Origin: Gracilaria vermiculophylla
Taxonomy: Eukaryota > Rhodophyta > Florideophyceae > Gracilariales > Gracilariaceae
Direction of reading: 5' to 3'
Assembly: GCA_019155205.2 (NCBI GenBank)
Contig: JAHNZQ020003149.1
Span: 651,900 to 715,899, forward strand
Length of the DNA: 64,000 nucleotides
Shown: positions 20,719 through 30,057 of the stretch, piece after piece
Numbering within the stretch: the first letter of the stretch is position 1
Layout of the letters: each line of letters starts with the position of its first letter
Translations under genes and position numbers: made by a program
The notes under the pieces: model-generated
Database searches by the model: none
Told to the model about the DNA's origin: nothing
What the model saw: the letters and a program-made list of their open reading frames with translations, nothing else

Positions 20719-22026
20719 CTAGTAGCGAGGAGATCCAAACGACGGTGTGGCAGGGGACGCAGACATGGAGACCAACTCCGAAGAGTAAGGCGCTTCCTCC
20801 CAAGCCGTGCGAGCCGAGGATGACCCAATAGTTACTCCGTTTGAGAATGCGCCGTTGTAAAATTCACGTCCAATGAAGCCGCCGGCGCTCAGCGCAGTGC
20901 TGGCGACCACTTTCACGTGAGGGCTCGGCACAGCGTCCTCCTGCTCACCGGCGGGCGAGGACTCGGCGCTGCGCTCACCCACAGAGCTCAGAGCTAGATC
21001 GTCCAGGCCACTGGCACGCAGCAAATGAGCGCTGAGGGGTGAGAAATCAGGCAATGATGTGGAGACGGACGCGGTGGAGAACTCCTGAGACAGACACAGG
21101 TGAGCCTTTTGATGAACGGCGGATGTGACGGAAGGGGGCTGATGCGACAGCGGAGACGTATTGCTACGAAACAGCGGCGGTGCACTCTCAGGCGCGGTGA
21201 GCGCGGCACAGGGAAGCGGAGGCAGCGGCTCCGAGTCGGTGTTGTACGGGCGGGCGGACCGGAAGGTTCCGTTCATGATGGCGAGCGCGCGCAGTTGATG
21301 TCTCTTAAGGGCATCGCGCTCCTCTGGCACGGGCACGAGCAGTAGCTCGACAGCCTCAGCGGCGCGCGACAGAGCGGCGGAGGCGGCGGGCTCGGGTAGG
21401 GTGTCCGGCGCCTCAATGACGACGTGAAGCGGCTCATTGAAGACGTGCTCCCAGCCAGGCTTACCGCGCACGTCTGGTTCCTTGTCCTTGCGGATGCTGC
21501 CCTTGCCGCGGATCATGATGCGACAGGCGGTGTCACGCTGCAGCGTCTTGAGCGTGGTGCCGCGCGGGCCGAGTAGGCGGCCGACGAAGTTGTAATCGGG
21601 GAACTTGTCGGAGGGCACGGGCAGCTTGACACGGCGGCGCGCGGAGGAAGAGGCGGAGGCGGCGCGACAGCGCTGGATCTCGGAATCAAGCAGCGCGCAC
21701 AGATTGGGCAAGGCAGAGCGCAGGTGTGCGACAGCATCGCGCTCGCGGAGGAGCTGGTGGAGGTGGCGCGCGGCCCGGCGCGGGGAGGAGGGACGGGCGG
21801 GCGGCGACGCGGGTTGGGCGTAAGGGGTGGATGCGACAGGCGCGACAGGCGCGACAGGCGCGACAGGCGCGACAGGCGCGACAGGCGCAGGGGGCGCGGG
21901 GGGCGCGGCGGGGGCTGCGAGCGCAGTGGGCGCGGCGGGCGCGGCGGGCGCGGCGGGCGCGGCGGGCGCGGCGGGCCGCGTGGGGGAGGCTGCCGGCGAG
22001 GAAGGAAGGAGGGCACGCGCAGGCAT
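20719..22026 (-). CDS. STAR-family KH-domain RNA-binding protein (Sam68/Quaking-like)
   Basis: A 435-residue protein from the ATG at 22026; the frame is open further upstream but is low-complexity there. The N-terminus is an Ala/Pro/Val repeat tract (about residues 17-66) encoded by GC-rich 9-bp repeats. Then comes a QUA1-like helix pair (about 86-121, RHLHQLLRERDAVAHL). A maxi-KH domain (about 133-206) includes KLPVPSDKFPDYNFVGRLLG, the GxxG loop GPRG (153-156) and RGKGSIRKDK. A QUA2-like segment follows (about 215-255, LLVPVPEERDALKRHQLRAL). The QUA1-KH-QUA2 order defines STAR proteins and SF1-like factors, which bind UAAY-type RNA and act in splicing and mRNA control. The ~180-residue C-terminus is Ser/Pro-rich. 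The GC content of this gene is far above its surroundings. Confidence 0.88.
   Translation of the reverse strand: MPARALLPSSPAASPTRPAAPAAPAAPAAPAAPTALAAPAAPPAPPAPVAPVAPVAPVAPVAPVASTPYAQPASPPARPSSPRRAARHLHQLLRERDAVAHLRSALPNLCALLDSEIQRCRAASASSSARRRVKLPVPSDKFPDYNFVGRLLGPRGTTLKTLQRDTACRIMIRGKGSIRKDKEPDVRGKPGWEHVFNEPLHVVIEAPDTLPEPAASAALSRAAEAVELLLVPVPEERDALKRHQLRALAIMNGTFRSARPYNTDSEPLPPLPCAALTAPESAPPLFRSNTSPLSHQPPSVTSAVHQKAHLCLSQEFSTASVSTSLPDFSPLSAHLLRASGLDDLALSSVGERSAESSPAGEQEDAVPSPHVKVVASTALSAGGFIGREFYNGAFSNGVTIGSSSARTAWEEAPYSSELVSMSASPATPSFGSPRY
21832..21975. repeat. GC-rich 9-bp tandem repeats inside the STAR gene
   Basis: Two adjacent tracts: units of GGCGCGACA (about 21832-21887) encoding VAP on the minus strand, and units of GGGCGCGGC (about 21928-21975) encoding AAP. 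They make up most of the Ala/Pro/Val-rich N-terminal region of the STAR protein and keep frame because the period is nine. Likely polymorphic in length. Confidence 0.85.
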
Positions 22027-22200
22027 GGCTAGGGGAGCGGGCGTGCTCGTTGTCGAGGGGGGAGGGCGTTGGGGTGGAGGGGCGGTGTGGTTGAAGGGAG
22101 AGGGCGGGGGGTTTGTGAGGCGGTGAGCGGCGCCGCCCTGGCGCGAGATATGACGCGCTGTGGTTGGCGGTGGCGCGAGATGCGGCGCCCTGCTTGTCAC

Positions 22201-22857
22201 GGAGGCGGCGCTGTATTCAAGCTTGACATAACGCTTTTTCCGTTTCGGGCGCGCACCCGTGGCGCGTAGGTGCGGCTGCGTGCTTCACTTGATGCGGGGA
22301 GCGGCGGCGCGTAGACCGCGGTGCCGCCAGCTCCGCCCTCCCTCGCTGCTTACCGGCTGCACTTTGCGTTGCCGCCACGGCCTAAGCAGAGCTTCGAGAC
22401 ACCCAGCCCTGTTGTGATCGAACTTGCAAGTTTGCCCTTCGCCCGGTCCAGAGCCGCACGTGTTCGCCGCCCGCCTTTAGCCCTTGACGGACCAGCGTCA
22501 GCACCAGTCACATTCGATATTGCTCATCCCCTTGCGAATTACGAGTCCTCTTTCCCGCTCGCCCGCCACGAAGCTCTTTGCCTTCAGCAACAATGTGCCT
22601 TACTCGTCACTCTCATTTTTCCCGTGCCACCTACGCCGATGTTCTTTTGCCTTTCAAGCAGCATCTGCACTCCCAAGCAAGATGCAGTTATAGCACTCTA
22701 GTACTGCGGACATGTTTCAAGCTTTGTTCACACCTCTAAACCGCATTTAACTGTTGCGGAACGAACGCAGAGACTTATGCCAGATCGACTCGTGCGCTTA
22801 TATTCACAAATATAATCAGGAACTCTCTTGTCTAGCACTCAAACCGCCTTCAACAAC
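22201..22857. other. Probable divergent promoter region
   Basis: GC-rich on the left, grading into normal composition. It lies between the STAR gene (minus) and the secreted gene starting at 22858 (plus). AATATAATC near 22808-22817 could be a core promoter element for the latter. The plus-strand frame at 22321-22701 starts at GTG and has no domain. Confidence 0.35.
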
Positions 22858-23136
22858 ATGCCATTTCCACTGCTGAGTATTTTTCTAACCCTCACGTGGC
22901 TTTCTGTCGCTTGTGCAGTTGCGATGTCAGAGTGGCAACCTAACGATTCTATTACAGTCCTGCAGCGAATCCGACAGGGAACAACTGAGAAACAGGAAGC
23001 CTTGTCAGCCCATGTAATATTCACTTCCTTAGCGGCACAGCCCCAAAAAATCCAACGTGTCCCAGCAGTGGGCACATTCCTTATTGGTCACAACCTCGCC
23101 CGAACTGACATACAAAGAATGTCAAGTTGCAACTGA
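22858..23136 (+). CDS. Putative secreted protein, possibly frameshifted or multi-exon
   Basis: The ATG at 22858 gives a clear signal peptide (PFPLLSIFLTLTWLSVACA), followed by about 70 residues before a stop at 23134-23136; 92 residues in all. An alternative frame overlapping the last ~60 bases reads on with ELTYKECQVATDFDFDLCR and then a cysteine cluster (IIRCCSNCF). That suggests a frameshift or a short intron. Further downstream a consensus donor GTAAGTG near 23350 also hints at spliced structure. No known domain. I list only the uninterrupted part with confidence; the true 3' end is uncertain. Confidence 0.4.
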   Translation: MPFPLLSIFLTLTWLSVACAVAMSEWQPNDSITVLQRIRQGTTEKQEALSAHVIFTSLAAQPQKIQRVPAVGTFLIGHNLARTDIQRMSSCN

Positions 23137-24467
23137 TTTCGACTTCGACCTCTGCCGTATCATCCGGTGCTGCTCCAATTGTTTTCTCAGTGGTCCGCCC
23201 AATTGATGTCACCATTAATAATATCGACTAGTGGTCAGCATTGTCTCCGCTCGACGGCGCATTTCTGTGTTGTGATGGTAAGGATGCTGCAGAAACAGCT
23301 GCAAATTCATCAAAAAACATGTCTCATCCAGGCGATGTCGCATGTGATGAGTAAGTGTAGACGCCTTACGAAACTATCACACCATCAAGTGTCAGATGGG
23401 TACAATTCTGGGATGTCAGGGCAGTCCTTCGCAATGATTTGTACATTTGTGTCGTTAAGCTATTTTCAAGTACCCCCACCGCCCAAACGAATCACGTTTC
23501 GGGTGGTTGGCCTGAATCAAACCCAATGATCTAAAGCATTTTTGATGACAGCCGATTGCTTCTCTTCTGAGTCCCTGCCATTTGTGAGACAAGAAATAAA
23601 TAAAGAGAGGAACACTGCAAGGTCATTGAACCACGTTTCGCGCCTTTGATGTTCGAATCTTCAACAACTGAAAAGACTGAATTTGCAGTACTTGCATCAG
23701 AGGATCGATTACACACAATGCATTATCTCCCTTCATCGCAAGATTTTGAAGTCGAATGCGTTATACTTAAGCAGATTGTTTTAACGCGACTCGGCGGTGG
23801 TTTATTTTACAAGGCGATGCTCTAGCTCCTTTTTTTCTTTCTCTCCGCCTCTATGGTCGGGAGCTCGGCTAAGATTGTCACAGAGGCTATAGCGTCCTCT
23901 CCGACAAAAAAATGTGCTGCATATTACTAGAATATCTTGTAATGCACTCTCCTAGTCGGTTTAACCCGTTCCGTTATTATTGTATATGTGGCACAACTAG
24001 AAGTGAGTTTTGTAGTATCTATGTCAGATTTGCGTTAAATAGCAAGTCCGTGTGCGTTCTCATTTTTACTCGACTGCTTTACGGTAGATAAGCAACAGCC
24101 ACCCTACAAATAGGCGAGATGCACACGCTTACTGATTATACAATCGCGGAGAATAAATCGTGTTTGCTCTCTGTAAACACTTGTACCCGACGCTATCCCT
24201 GAACCCTGTAACCCAGAACTGCACCATACATTTTGATTTCTTTGGGTTGCAATGGGGAGTCTGATCACTCCGAAGAGAACCAAAGATGGACACTCGCAGA
24301 AAACCTTGGAGCCTTGATGGAGCCCTAACTTTATCCACGTTTCTCCTTCGGGATTCAATTCTTCTCGAAATAGATGCAGGTCGATTCTTACGGGACAGTT
24401 TGGAAAAGTTGGTGAAACTGGAAGAAAAACACAACCAGCAAGTCTGCGCTGTCATCCAGCCGAAGAG
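23137..24467. other. Intergenic region or remnants of the preceding secreted gene
   Basis: 23137-23530 may hold further exons or decayed sequence of the gene at 22858. From 23531 to 24467 I see no supported feature: frames at 24104-24455 (minus) and 24286-24603 (plus) overlap and lack domains. Confidence 0.35.
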
Positions 24468-24474
24468 TATAAAG
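24468..24474 (+). promoter_or_regulatory. TATA box of cysteine-rich family member 2
   Basis: TATAAAG, 132 bases upstream of the ATG at 24600. The position matches that of the box before the paralogue at 13353 (116 bases). Confidence 0.5.
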
Positions 24475-24599
24475 GCGCTGCGGCGTACTGAACCAGGTGC
24501 ACTCGTCCCTCAACATTCATCGGCACTCTCAGCAGGGCAGAATCTATCCGCTGGAAAGTTCTTCATTCTCACCTTAACCGCCTCTCTCTCCACAGTACG

Positions 24600-25235
24600 A
24601 TGAAAAACTCGATCGTTAAGCTTGTCTTTGTGTTCGTTTTGTCGGCGTGCGTGGCCGCTATTCGTATTGACTCTGATCTACACAGTTCCTCAAAAGAAGC
24701 ATTGCGTCTCATGTCCAAGTTCGAGAATATTGTCACTTATCGTTCTGCCCGCGGATGGCAATTCTCTGCGCTGGAAAAATCGAAGCAGAAGTTGAGACGT
24801 CTCGAATCCGAAATGGATCAGATTCAAAGAGCGCACCAATGCCAAAAGAAAAAAGAACGACTTCTTCGCACTCTGTACTGGAAACAAAAGAACTCGAAGT
24901 GTGGTACAGCTTCTTGGCGCGCACGACGAGACTGTAATAAGAAATGGGGCCTCCTCAAGCAGCTTCGCAGGGGAAAGAAGCTGTGCAACTGGAACAAAAA
25001 TTGTCTCGCCAAGAACGTCTGGCCCGTGCAATGGATGCTCAAAAAGGCTGAAGAAGCATGCAAGTGCGCCAGTATGGTAAATATTAAGAGAGAAATTTGG
25101 GAGGCCAAAGGAATCAAATGCCCGAAGACAAAGAAGGGATGGATCGTTAAATCTGAGATACACAAGATTCAGAAAAAGATCGAGTACTTCGAAAATGTAC
25201 TTCGCCCGAAACCGAGTGTTTCTCCGAGACATTAA
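24600..25235 (+). CDS. Secreted Cys/Trp-rich basic protein, family member 2 (novel family)
   Basis: A 211-residue intronless protein with a signal peptide (KLVFVFVLSACVAA). The eight mature cysteines are at 81, 101, 112, 129, 135, 154, 156 and 174. The successive spacings (20, 11, 17, 6, 19, 2, 18) equal those of the paralogue at 13353 except for one residue in the second interval. Shared blocks include CQKKK, LYWK, the C-x-WNK-x-CLA core, VWP-x-QW, AC-x-C, and KPSVSPR at the C-terminus. Outside these blocks identity is modest, so the duplication is old and the cysteine pattern is under constraint. It is strongly basic (long K/R runs) with several tryptophans. Expected location is extracellular or in the cell wall; function unknown. 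Confidence 0.85.
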   Translation: MKNSIVKLVFVFVLSACVAAIRIDSDLHSSSKEALRLMSKFENIVTYRSARGWQFSALEKSKQKLRRLESEMDQIQRAHQCQKKKERLLRTLYWKQKNSKCGTASWRARRDCNKKWGLLKQLRRGKKLCNWNKNCLAKNVWPVQWMLKKAEEACKCASMVNIKREIWEAKGIKCPKTKKGWIVKSEIHKIQKKIEYFENVLRPKPSVSPRH

Positions 25236-26055
25236 TGGAGGACTTGCGGAGAGAGTTGAAGCTGGGTGCCATTCGTTGTACATTGCAGTGCACAATTTTG
25301 ATAGATATTGTCCTTAGTTATTCTGAGCGCTTTTTTTCCACTGTTCTTTCACTTGTATGGAAGCTTCAACAAGTCGGAAGTACTCATAGACTGGCGTTCA
25401 AATCTTAGATAGAACTGTTAGCTTAAAAATTCATTACTTTTGTTTGCACACTATACATTCCCCGACTGCCCGTCGCAAGAGATGGGCGAATGTCGCGCAC
25501 AGGTGACATAATTTTAAGCAAAGCGTTAGAGAGCGACATAGAGCAAATCCACGAGAGCAATCAGCGCGAGGAAAACAATCTGGGTAATCACGGTAAAGGT
25601 GGATCTATGCGAGAGACAGGAAGATGATTCAGCGTACGACCGGGTGCTTCGGCGGACGCACGTTGACTGGGCTAGTGATGGGCAGCCACACAGGCTCCTA
25701 TTGCACCCCGTCGGGGATTTCGGAAAATTGGAGAAATAGTGGGTGTAGGCCCAGCGCTGGCTACGTTCGCATCACATGACATTCAAAAACAAGCATTCAC
25801 TTTAATATTGTCTGTAAGTCTGTCCCGTCAGACTGCGTTGTGTGGCTGGCGCCGAGCTTCCGAAGGCGGAGATATCGGTAGGCCTTGATTGATATCTACT
25901 TTATACTAAGACATCTCGTGAGCATGTATCTTGTCTTCATGCATCCTAGTTCTGCAGCCCCCACTGTGAATTTTGCGGCGACAGGGCAACCAAAGCGCGG
26001 TGCGCGCGCTCAAAGGCGTCCCCCATGAGCACGCTACGGCAGGGGTAAGGCGCGC
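25236..26055. other. Intergenic region, no gene seen
   Basis: 3' flanks of the cysteine-rich gene and the VOC gene meet here. No frame, repeat or RNA gene is supported. Confidence 0.4.
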
Positions 26056-26460
26056 TCACTCAGCCGGTGGGTGGTAGGTGAACTCAATGCGAATGCCACA
26101 CGGCTCGTAGCACATAAAATGTGTGAACGGAAGGTCAGGCATGAGCATGGGCGCAAACTCAATTTTGGTCCCGTCCATGCCCTTGACCATTTCGTACGTC
26201 TTGTTCAAAGCGTCCAAGGTTGGGCATTTGATGGCCAAATGATGAAGACCAATGTTCTTGGTGCGGTCAAACGGGACGGGGCTGCTCGACTTGGACTGCC
26301 ATACGGTGATGATGGTACAACCGTCCGACACGAACACGGAAGGGTAATCGGGATCGCCGCCGACCTTTTTGAAGCCGAGCGCCTCGAAGAATCCAACGGT
26401 TTTCGAGAGAGTTGATACCGCAAGAGCAACGTGACTGACGCCGACGGTGAGGGAGGTCAT
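26056..26460 (-). CDS. Glyoxalase/bleomycin-resistance (VOC) superfamily protein
   Basis: A 134-residue protein from the ATG at 26460. The frame is open upstream but its only upstream start is TTG, and a TATAAAG box lies ~75 bases before this ATG. The two beta-alpha-beta-beta-beta modules of VOC proteins are visible: module 1 VSHVALAVSTLSKTVGFFEA with metal-ligand candidate H10, and module 2 GLHHLAIKCPTLDALN with a His pair at 73-74, ending in GIRIEFTYH with E126. These match the H/H/E metal positions of glyoxalase-type dioxygenases and lyases. Length is that of a single-domain VOC protein. The substrate is unknown; it could be glyoxalase I-like detoxification or another activity. Confidence 0.8.
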   Translation of the reverse strand: MTSLTVGVSHVALAVSTLSKTVGFFEALGFKKVGGDPDYPSVFVSDGCTIITVWQSKSSSPVPFDRTKNIGLHHLAIKCPTLDALNKTYEMVKGMDGTKIEFAPMLMPDLPFTHFMCYEPCGIRIEFTYHPPAE

Positions 26461-26534
26461 TTTGAATGCGAACGATTGTGGGAATCGACTTGCAACGAGC
26501 GCCGGGATGATCGAGGAAGCTGAACGCTCTGCCA

Positions 26535-26541
26535 CTTTATA
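26535..26541 (-). promoter_or_regulatory. TATA box of the VOC gene
   Basis: TATAAAG on the minus strand, about 75 bases before the ATG at 26460. It is the same heptamer as the box at 24468. Confidence 0.5.
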
Positions 26542-26601
26542 GCGGGATGCCGGCGATGGGCGTAGAATCCCCCTGTTTCTACGCACCCGCGACGACGACA
26601 A

Positions 26602-27661
26602 AAATTAGAACATCATCAGAAACAACTGTGTCGTTTTCCGGCACGAGTGGAGTTTGACCGAGCAGCGGCCGCGAGCAGCGGCGACGGCGACCGGCACCAA
26701 GCAGCCGTGGAGGAGTCGGTGCCAACGCCACGGCACAAGTGAGGCGCGAAAAGACGCCTGCGGTGGTTGATACTGGCAAGCGGCTTGACACTGTCAAGCT
26801 ACTTGACACTGGCGGCCGCGCGCTGGTACACACGTTGCCGCGTGGCCTTCGTGTGCTGCAACACGCCCGCACGCCGCGGAATCTGCGCAATAAGCGCCGT
26901 AAACACGCTCGTGAGACAGTCGGCGTTTGGTGCGTTTTTTCTGCGCCCGACTCGGCAACCCGTATGGCCGAGCCCCGCGGGCGGCGCCGCTGCGGCGCCA
27001 GCCGTGCATGGTGCTTGAGCTGCCTCGCGCCAGCTGTTCCGCCGTTTTCGCCGCTGCCTGCTTTCCCCATAATCCACACTCTCCGCTTCCGGAAACCACC
27101 CGTCGCTCGTGCCTTTTTTCTTTCCAACTGCCAATCGTTCACATCACACGACGCCAGTCCGCAGCCCATCAATGCCATCTTCCACCGACGCCACTCAAGA
27201 TCCGTTCCACCCGCACCCGCAGCTGCAGCTAACAATGAGCCCCTCCAGCGCGTGCTGTACACCTTCATTTTGCCGGAGATCTATTTTCGTCAACTTGCAG
27301 TTTGGCGGACTGCTAGCGTATCACGACAACTTGTCACATAAATTGAAGCCTTCTTGCGTTCTCTCCATTATCCCGCAGACCCTTTATTGAACCTTCGAGC
27401 ACAGCAGTAGCTTCCGCGCCCCCCTGAATCACAATTGCTTTTGAAACGGACAGCTTCGTCTCCGACATACCAGTCTTACGACCACCTGTGTAGGCGGTCC
27501 GACAACTGTCCATTTCGTTCCAACTCAACCAAACAAGAACCACAACGCACAGTACCTCGACAAACACCTCTCCATCCCGTCCTACTTCCAGCACCGTCAC
27601 ATACTTCTGTTGCATTCGAAACTAGATCCGGATTCTCTCGCGGGATCTTCCACGTCTTTCA
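26602..27661. other. GC-rich divergent intergenic region
   Basis: Lies between the VOC gene (minus) and the kinase (plus). Long frames are open on both strands (for example 26739-27341 plus, GTG start; 26579-27268 minus), but this reflects high GC content. They show no domain, and the two strands are equally open. Contains the kinase promoter and leader. Confidence 0.4.
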
Positions 27662-28525
27662 ATGGGTCTTCATCGAAACGAGTCTATTGACAACAAGTAC
27701 TACGTACGTTCAAAGATCGACGACGGCGGAGAAGGCTCAGTCTACGCTGTCCAAGACAGCGAAGGCCGTACGTATGCTGTGAAAGCAAGTCTGGGGCCCT
27801 CATCCCTAAACCGTGAGTATCGAGCTTACAAACGACTGGGATGTACTAAATACAATAGGGAGTTTCTTCCGCGCATTTATCACTTCTCCACCCACAGGGG
27901 GCACGACGTCATGGTCATGAATCACTTTGAAACGTCACTTGACGATTTGAGACGGAAAAATGGAGGTTTCTTTTCGATGCCCACCGTGCTGAAGATTGGC
28001 ATCAAGATCACTCGCATGTTGCACTACATACATTCGAAGGGTCTTCTCCATGGAGATGTCAAACCCTCAAACATCATGCTGGTCAAAGAACAGGGTCGAT
28101 TGGCAAAATTCTACTTTGTCGACTTTGGTTGTTCCCATACCTACCTTCATTCCCGCGGATCTCAGCACATCAGTGATTCAAACTACAGTTTTTACGGCAC
28201 GTACTTGTTTGCTTCACCACGAGCACATGCCGAAAAAGTCCAGTCCAGACGAGATGATTTGAAATCTTTGACGTATGTTTTAGTCTATCTCGCAAAAGGC
28301 ACTCTTCCGTGGAAAAAACGTAGTGTTGAAAGAACGGGGCGAATGAAAAATGAGACCTCCATCGATTCCCTGTGTTCAGGAACCTATGGGCTAAAAGATT
28401 TTGCAACACAAGTTTGGGCCCTTTCTTTTGCTGAGAAACCCGATTACACCTCGCTCATGTCTACTCTAGACGCTGCTCTTATTCGTTTAAGAAGAACAAA
28501 CCGTATCCGCTATGATTGGGAGTAG
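27662..28525 (+). CDS. CK1-like protein kinase
   Basis: A 287-residue protein that is nearly all kinase domain. Visible are the glycine loop DGGEGSVYAV (21-30), the ATP lysine K41 in YAVKAS, the catalytic loop LLHGDVKPSN (D132, N137) and VDFG (D154). The CK1-clan signature is QSRRDDLKSLTYVLVYLAKG followed by TLPW. The catalytic HRD is HGD and the APE motif is replaced by a FASPRAH-type segment, both usual for the CK1/VRK/TTBK group. The kinase should be active on sequence grounds. There is no C-terminal regulatory tail beyond the domain, no signal peptide and no membrane segment. The glycine-loop start and 287-residue length are close to a minimal CK1 catalytic domain. Confidence 0.88.
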   Translation: MGLHRNESIDNKYYVRSKIDDGGEGSVYAVQDSEGRTYAVKASLGPSSLNREYRAYKRLGCTKYNREFLPRIYHFSTHRGHDVMVMNHFETSLDDLRRKNGGFFSMPTVLKIGIKITRMLHYIHSKGLLHGDVKPSNIMLVKEQGRLAKFYFVDFGCSHTYLHSRGSQHISDSNYSFYGTYLFASPRAHAEKVQSRRDDLKSLTYVLVYLAKGTLPWKKRSVERTGRMKNETSIDSLCSGTYGLKDFATQVWALSFAEKPDYTSLMSTLDAALIRLRRTNRIRYDWE

Positions 28526-29713
28526 CCCAGTTATCGGTCGTCTATAATTGTTGGAGCTAGGAAAAAACTATGCAAATCTAGTGAGTAGATATCTTAAAGC
28601 ATGGCCAACTCAAAAGCTGACCGTTTTGCATACAATTATCTTTGAACATTTAAGTGCGTTTGCGGGTGCAACTTAAAACACACAAAACATTTGTTTTGTG
28701 ATCTCTCCAATGGAGACAATTGTTATGAGAAAGAAAGAAAAATGCAAATTGTTCTTTCTGTCTATGTTTTTCCCGGATGCATCTAGGTCCAGAGCGCATG
28801 CAATTTGAAACGAAGTAGTTTTCTACCCTTATCTGTTTTCAAAAAAGAAGAACTCTGAATTCATATTCTGGAAAACAAATGAACATCTTTAACCGTGACA
28901 AGTGATGGTCGTCTCGATGAATGAAAACTCGTGGATATCCTGATGATGAGAGGAGCAGGTACTTCTAGTTTACAGAACTGTGAAGTTATATTGAAAAATG
29001 AGATACTCGTATATTTAAACAACAACTTATTTCATGAGTTTAAATAACCAATAAACCTCATAATGTCGAAAACATGAACAAGACATTCAAAACTTTGCGA
29101 CCAAATACGATGATAAGTCCCAACAAGGTCTTAAGTTTTTAGAATTTTGGATTCGCCATGAAAATGAGACCAATTCTGATTTCCACGGAGCAATGTTTTT
29201 GTTTTGCGCTCAATAAAATTAAATATATTTATCAGTGTTTGGCCATATTTATGAGTATTATTTAAGGCCTTATCCTATTACTGCTTTTTAGACTAAAAAG
29301 TAATTCATAAAATTCATTTTCTCTCTTAAACCTTTGAGCAGTTTCATGAAATAACAATGTCTAATACAATATAATAATGAAGAAATACATTTTATTTTTC
29401 TGTATATTGCCTGTTGAAAAAGGCTGGTAACAACCATTGATTATATGAATTAGTAACAAGAATATACATATCGTAGCACCCAATCACAGCTGGAGGTGGT
29501 GGATATTATTAACAAAATTCTAACGGTTTTTTAAATAGGAGATCAAACAATCAAGAAGCGCAATCATAGGATTCGAGCAGATACAAATGACCATTAGAGC
29601 CGATCTGATGCACAATAAAAAATAGTACTTGTCAAGTATGCAAACGGGGTGCGACTGAAAAATAAAGAGACATAACGAAAACATACACCATTTTCGCGCC
29701 GCCCACGGAGAGG
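28526..29713. other. AT-rich intergenic region left of the copia element
   Basis: No gene or repeat recognised. The AT content rises toward the retrotransposon insertion site. A tiny palindrome (CACAAAAC...GTTTTGTG, near 28680-28700) may be a transcript 3'-end structure of the kinase gene. Confidence 0.4.
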
Positions 29714-29718
29714 GTTTC

Positions 29719-30033
29719 TGTTAGACGCCAAGCAACTTGTGGAACCCGAGAAGGCTGCATCCACTCATTTTAGTAACGAATAATTTTGTATTGGCTAACG
29801 GTTATATCAGTGATTACCTGTTTGAAATTTGCCAAATCATAATCTTTTGTCAAACCTAGTTCTGATCACTATATAAGCTAGACCTACTACTCTTTCAATG
29901 AACAACCCTTTTTGACACAGAGAAGGGACAACTCTCGTCTTCACCTTTACCATCACCTTTCTGTATCAGGACTCTGCTTCACAGTCAGAGTGGATTTACC
30001 AGGGCCATTGTGATTTGCCTTTGAATTTCTACA
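29719..30033 (+). repeat. 5' LTR of the copia element
   Basis: 315 bp, TG...CA ends. CTATATAAGC near 29870-29880 is a good TATA box for the element's own transcription. Confidence 0.93.
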
Positions 30034-30057
30034 GATTAACAGTCCCAGATTGCTTGG

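Noticed and set aside
20364..20828. A 154-codon minus-strand frame overlapping the 3' end of the STAR gene
   Set aside because: Out-of-frame shadow of the C-terminal STAR coding sequence continuing into its 3' UTR; no domain.
21726..22126. Plus-strand frames of 99-122 codons made of GATGATGAT-like or RQARQA-like repeats
   Set aside because: They are antisense shadows of the Ala/Pro repeat tract in the STAR gene; the 9-bp period keeps several frames open.
24690..25295. A 201-codon minus-strand frame
   Set aside because: Antisense shadow of the cysteine-rich gene at 24600-25235, which has the signal peptide and paralogue.
25380..25420. Possible tRNA B box (GCGTTCAAATCTT)
   Set aside because: No A box or cloverleaf pairing can be drawn at the required distance.
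26579..27341. Long frames on both strands (200-229 codons) in the VOC-kinase intergenic region
   Set aside because: GC-rich sequence with few stops; both strands are equally open, the plus frame starts at GTG, and no domain or signal is seen.
28677..28702. Palindrome CACAAAAC...GTTTTGTG
   Set aside because: Only 8-base arms in AT-rich DNA; expected by chance, and at most a transcript-end structure.
29565..29620. tRNA-like GATTCGAGC and GAGCCGAT motifs on the minus strand
   Set aside because: The candidate A and B boxes are only about 12 bases apart, too close for a tRNA or SINE promoter.
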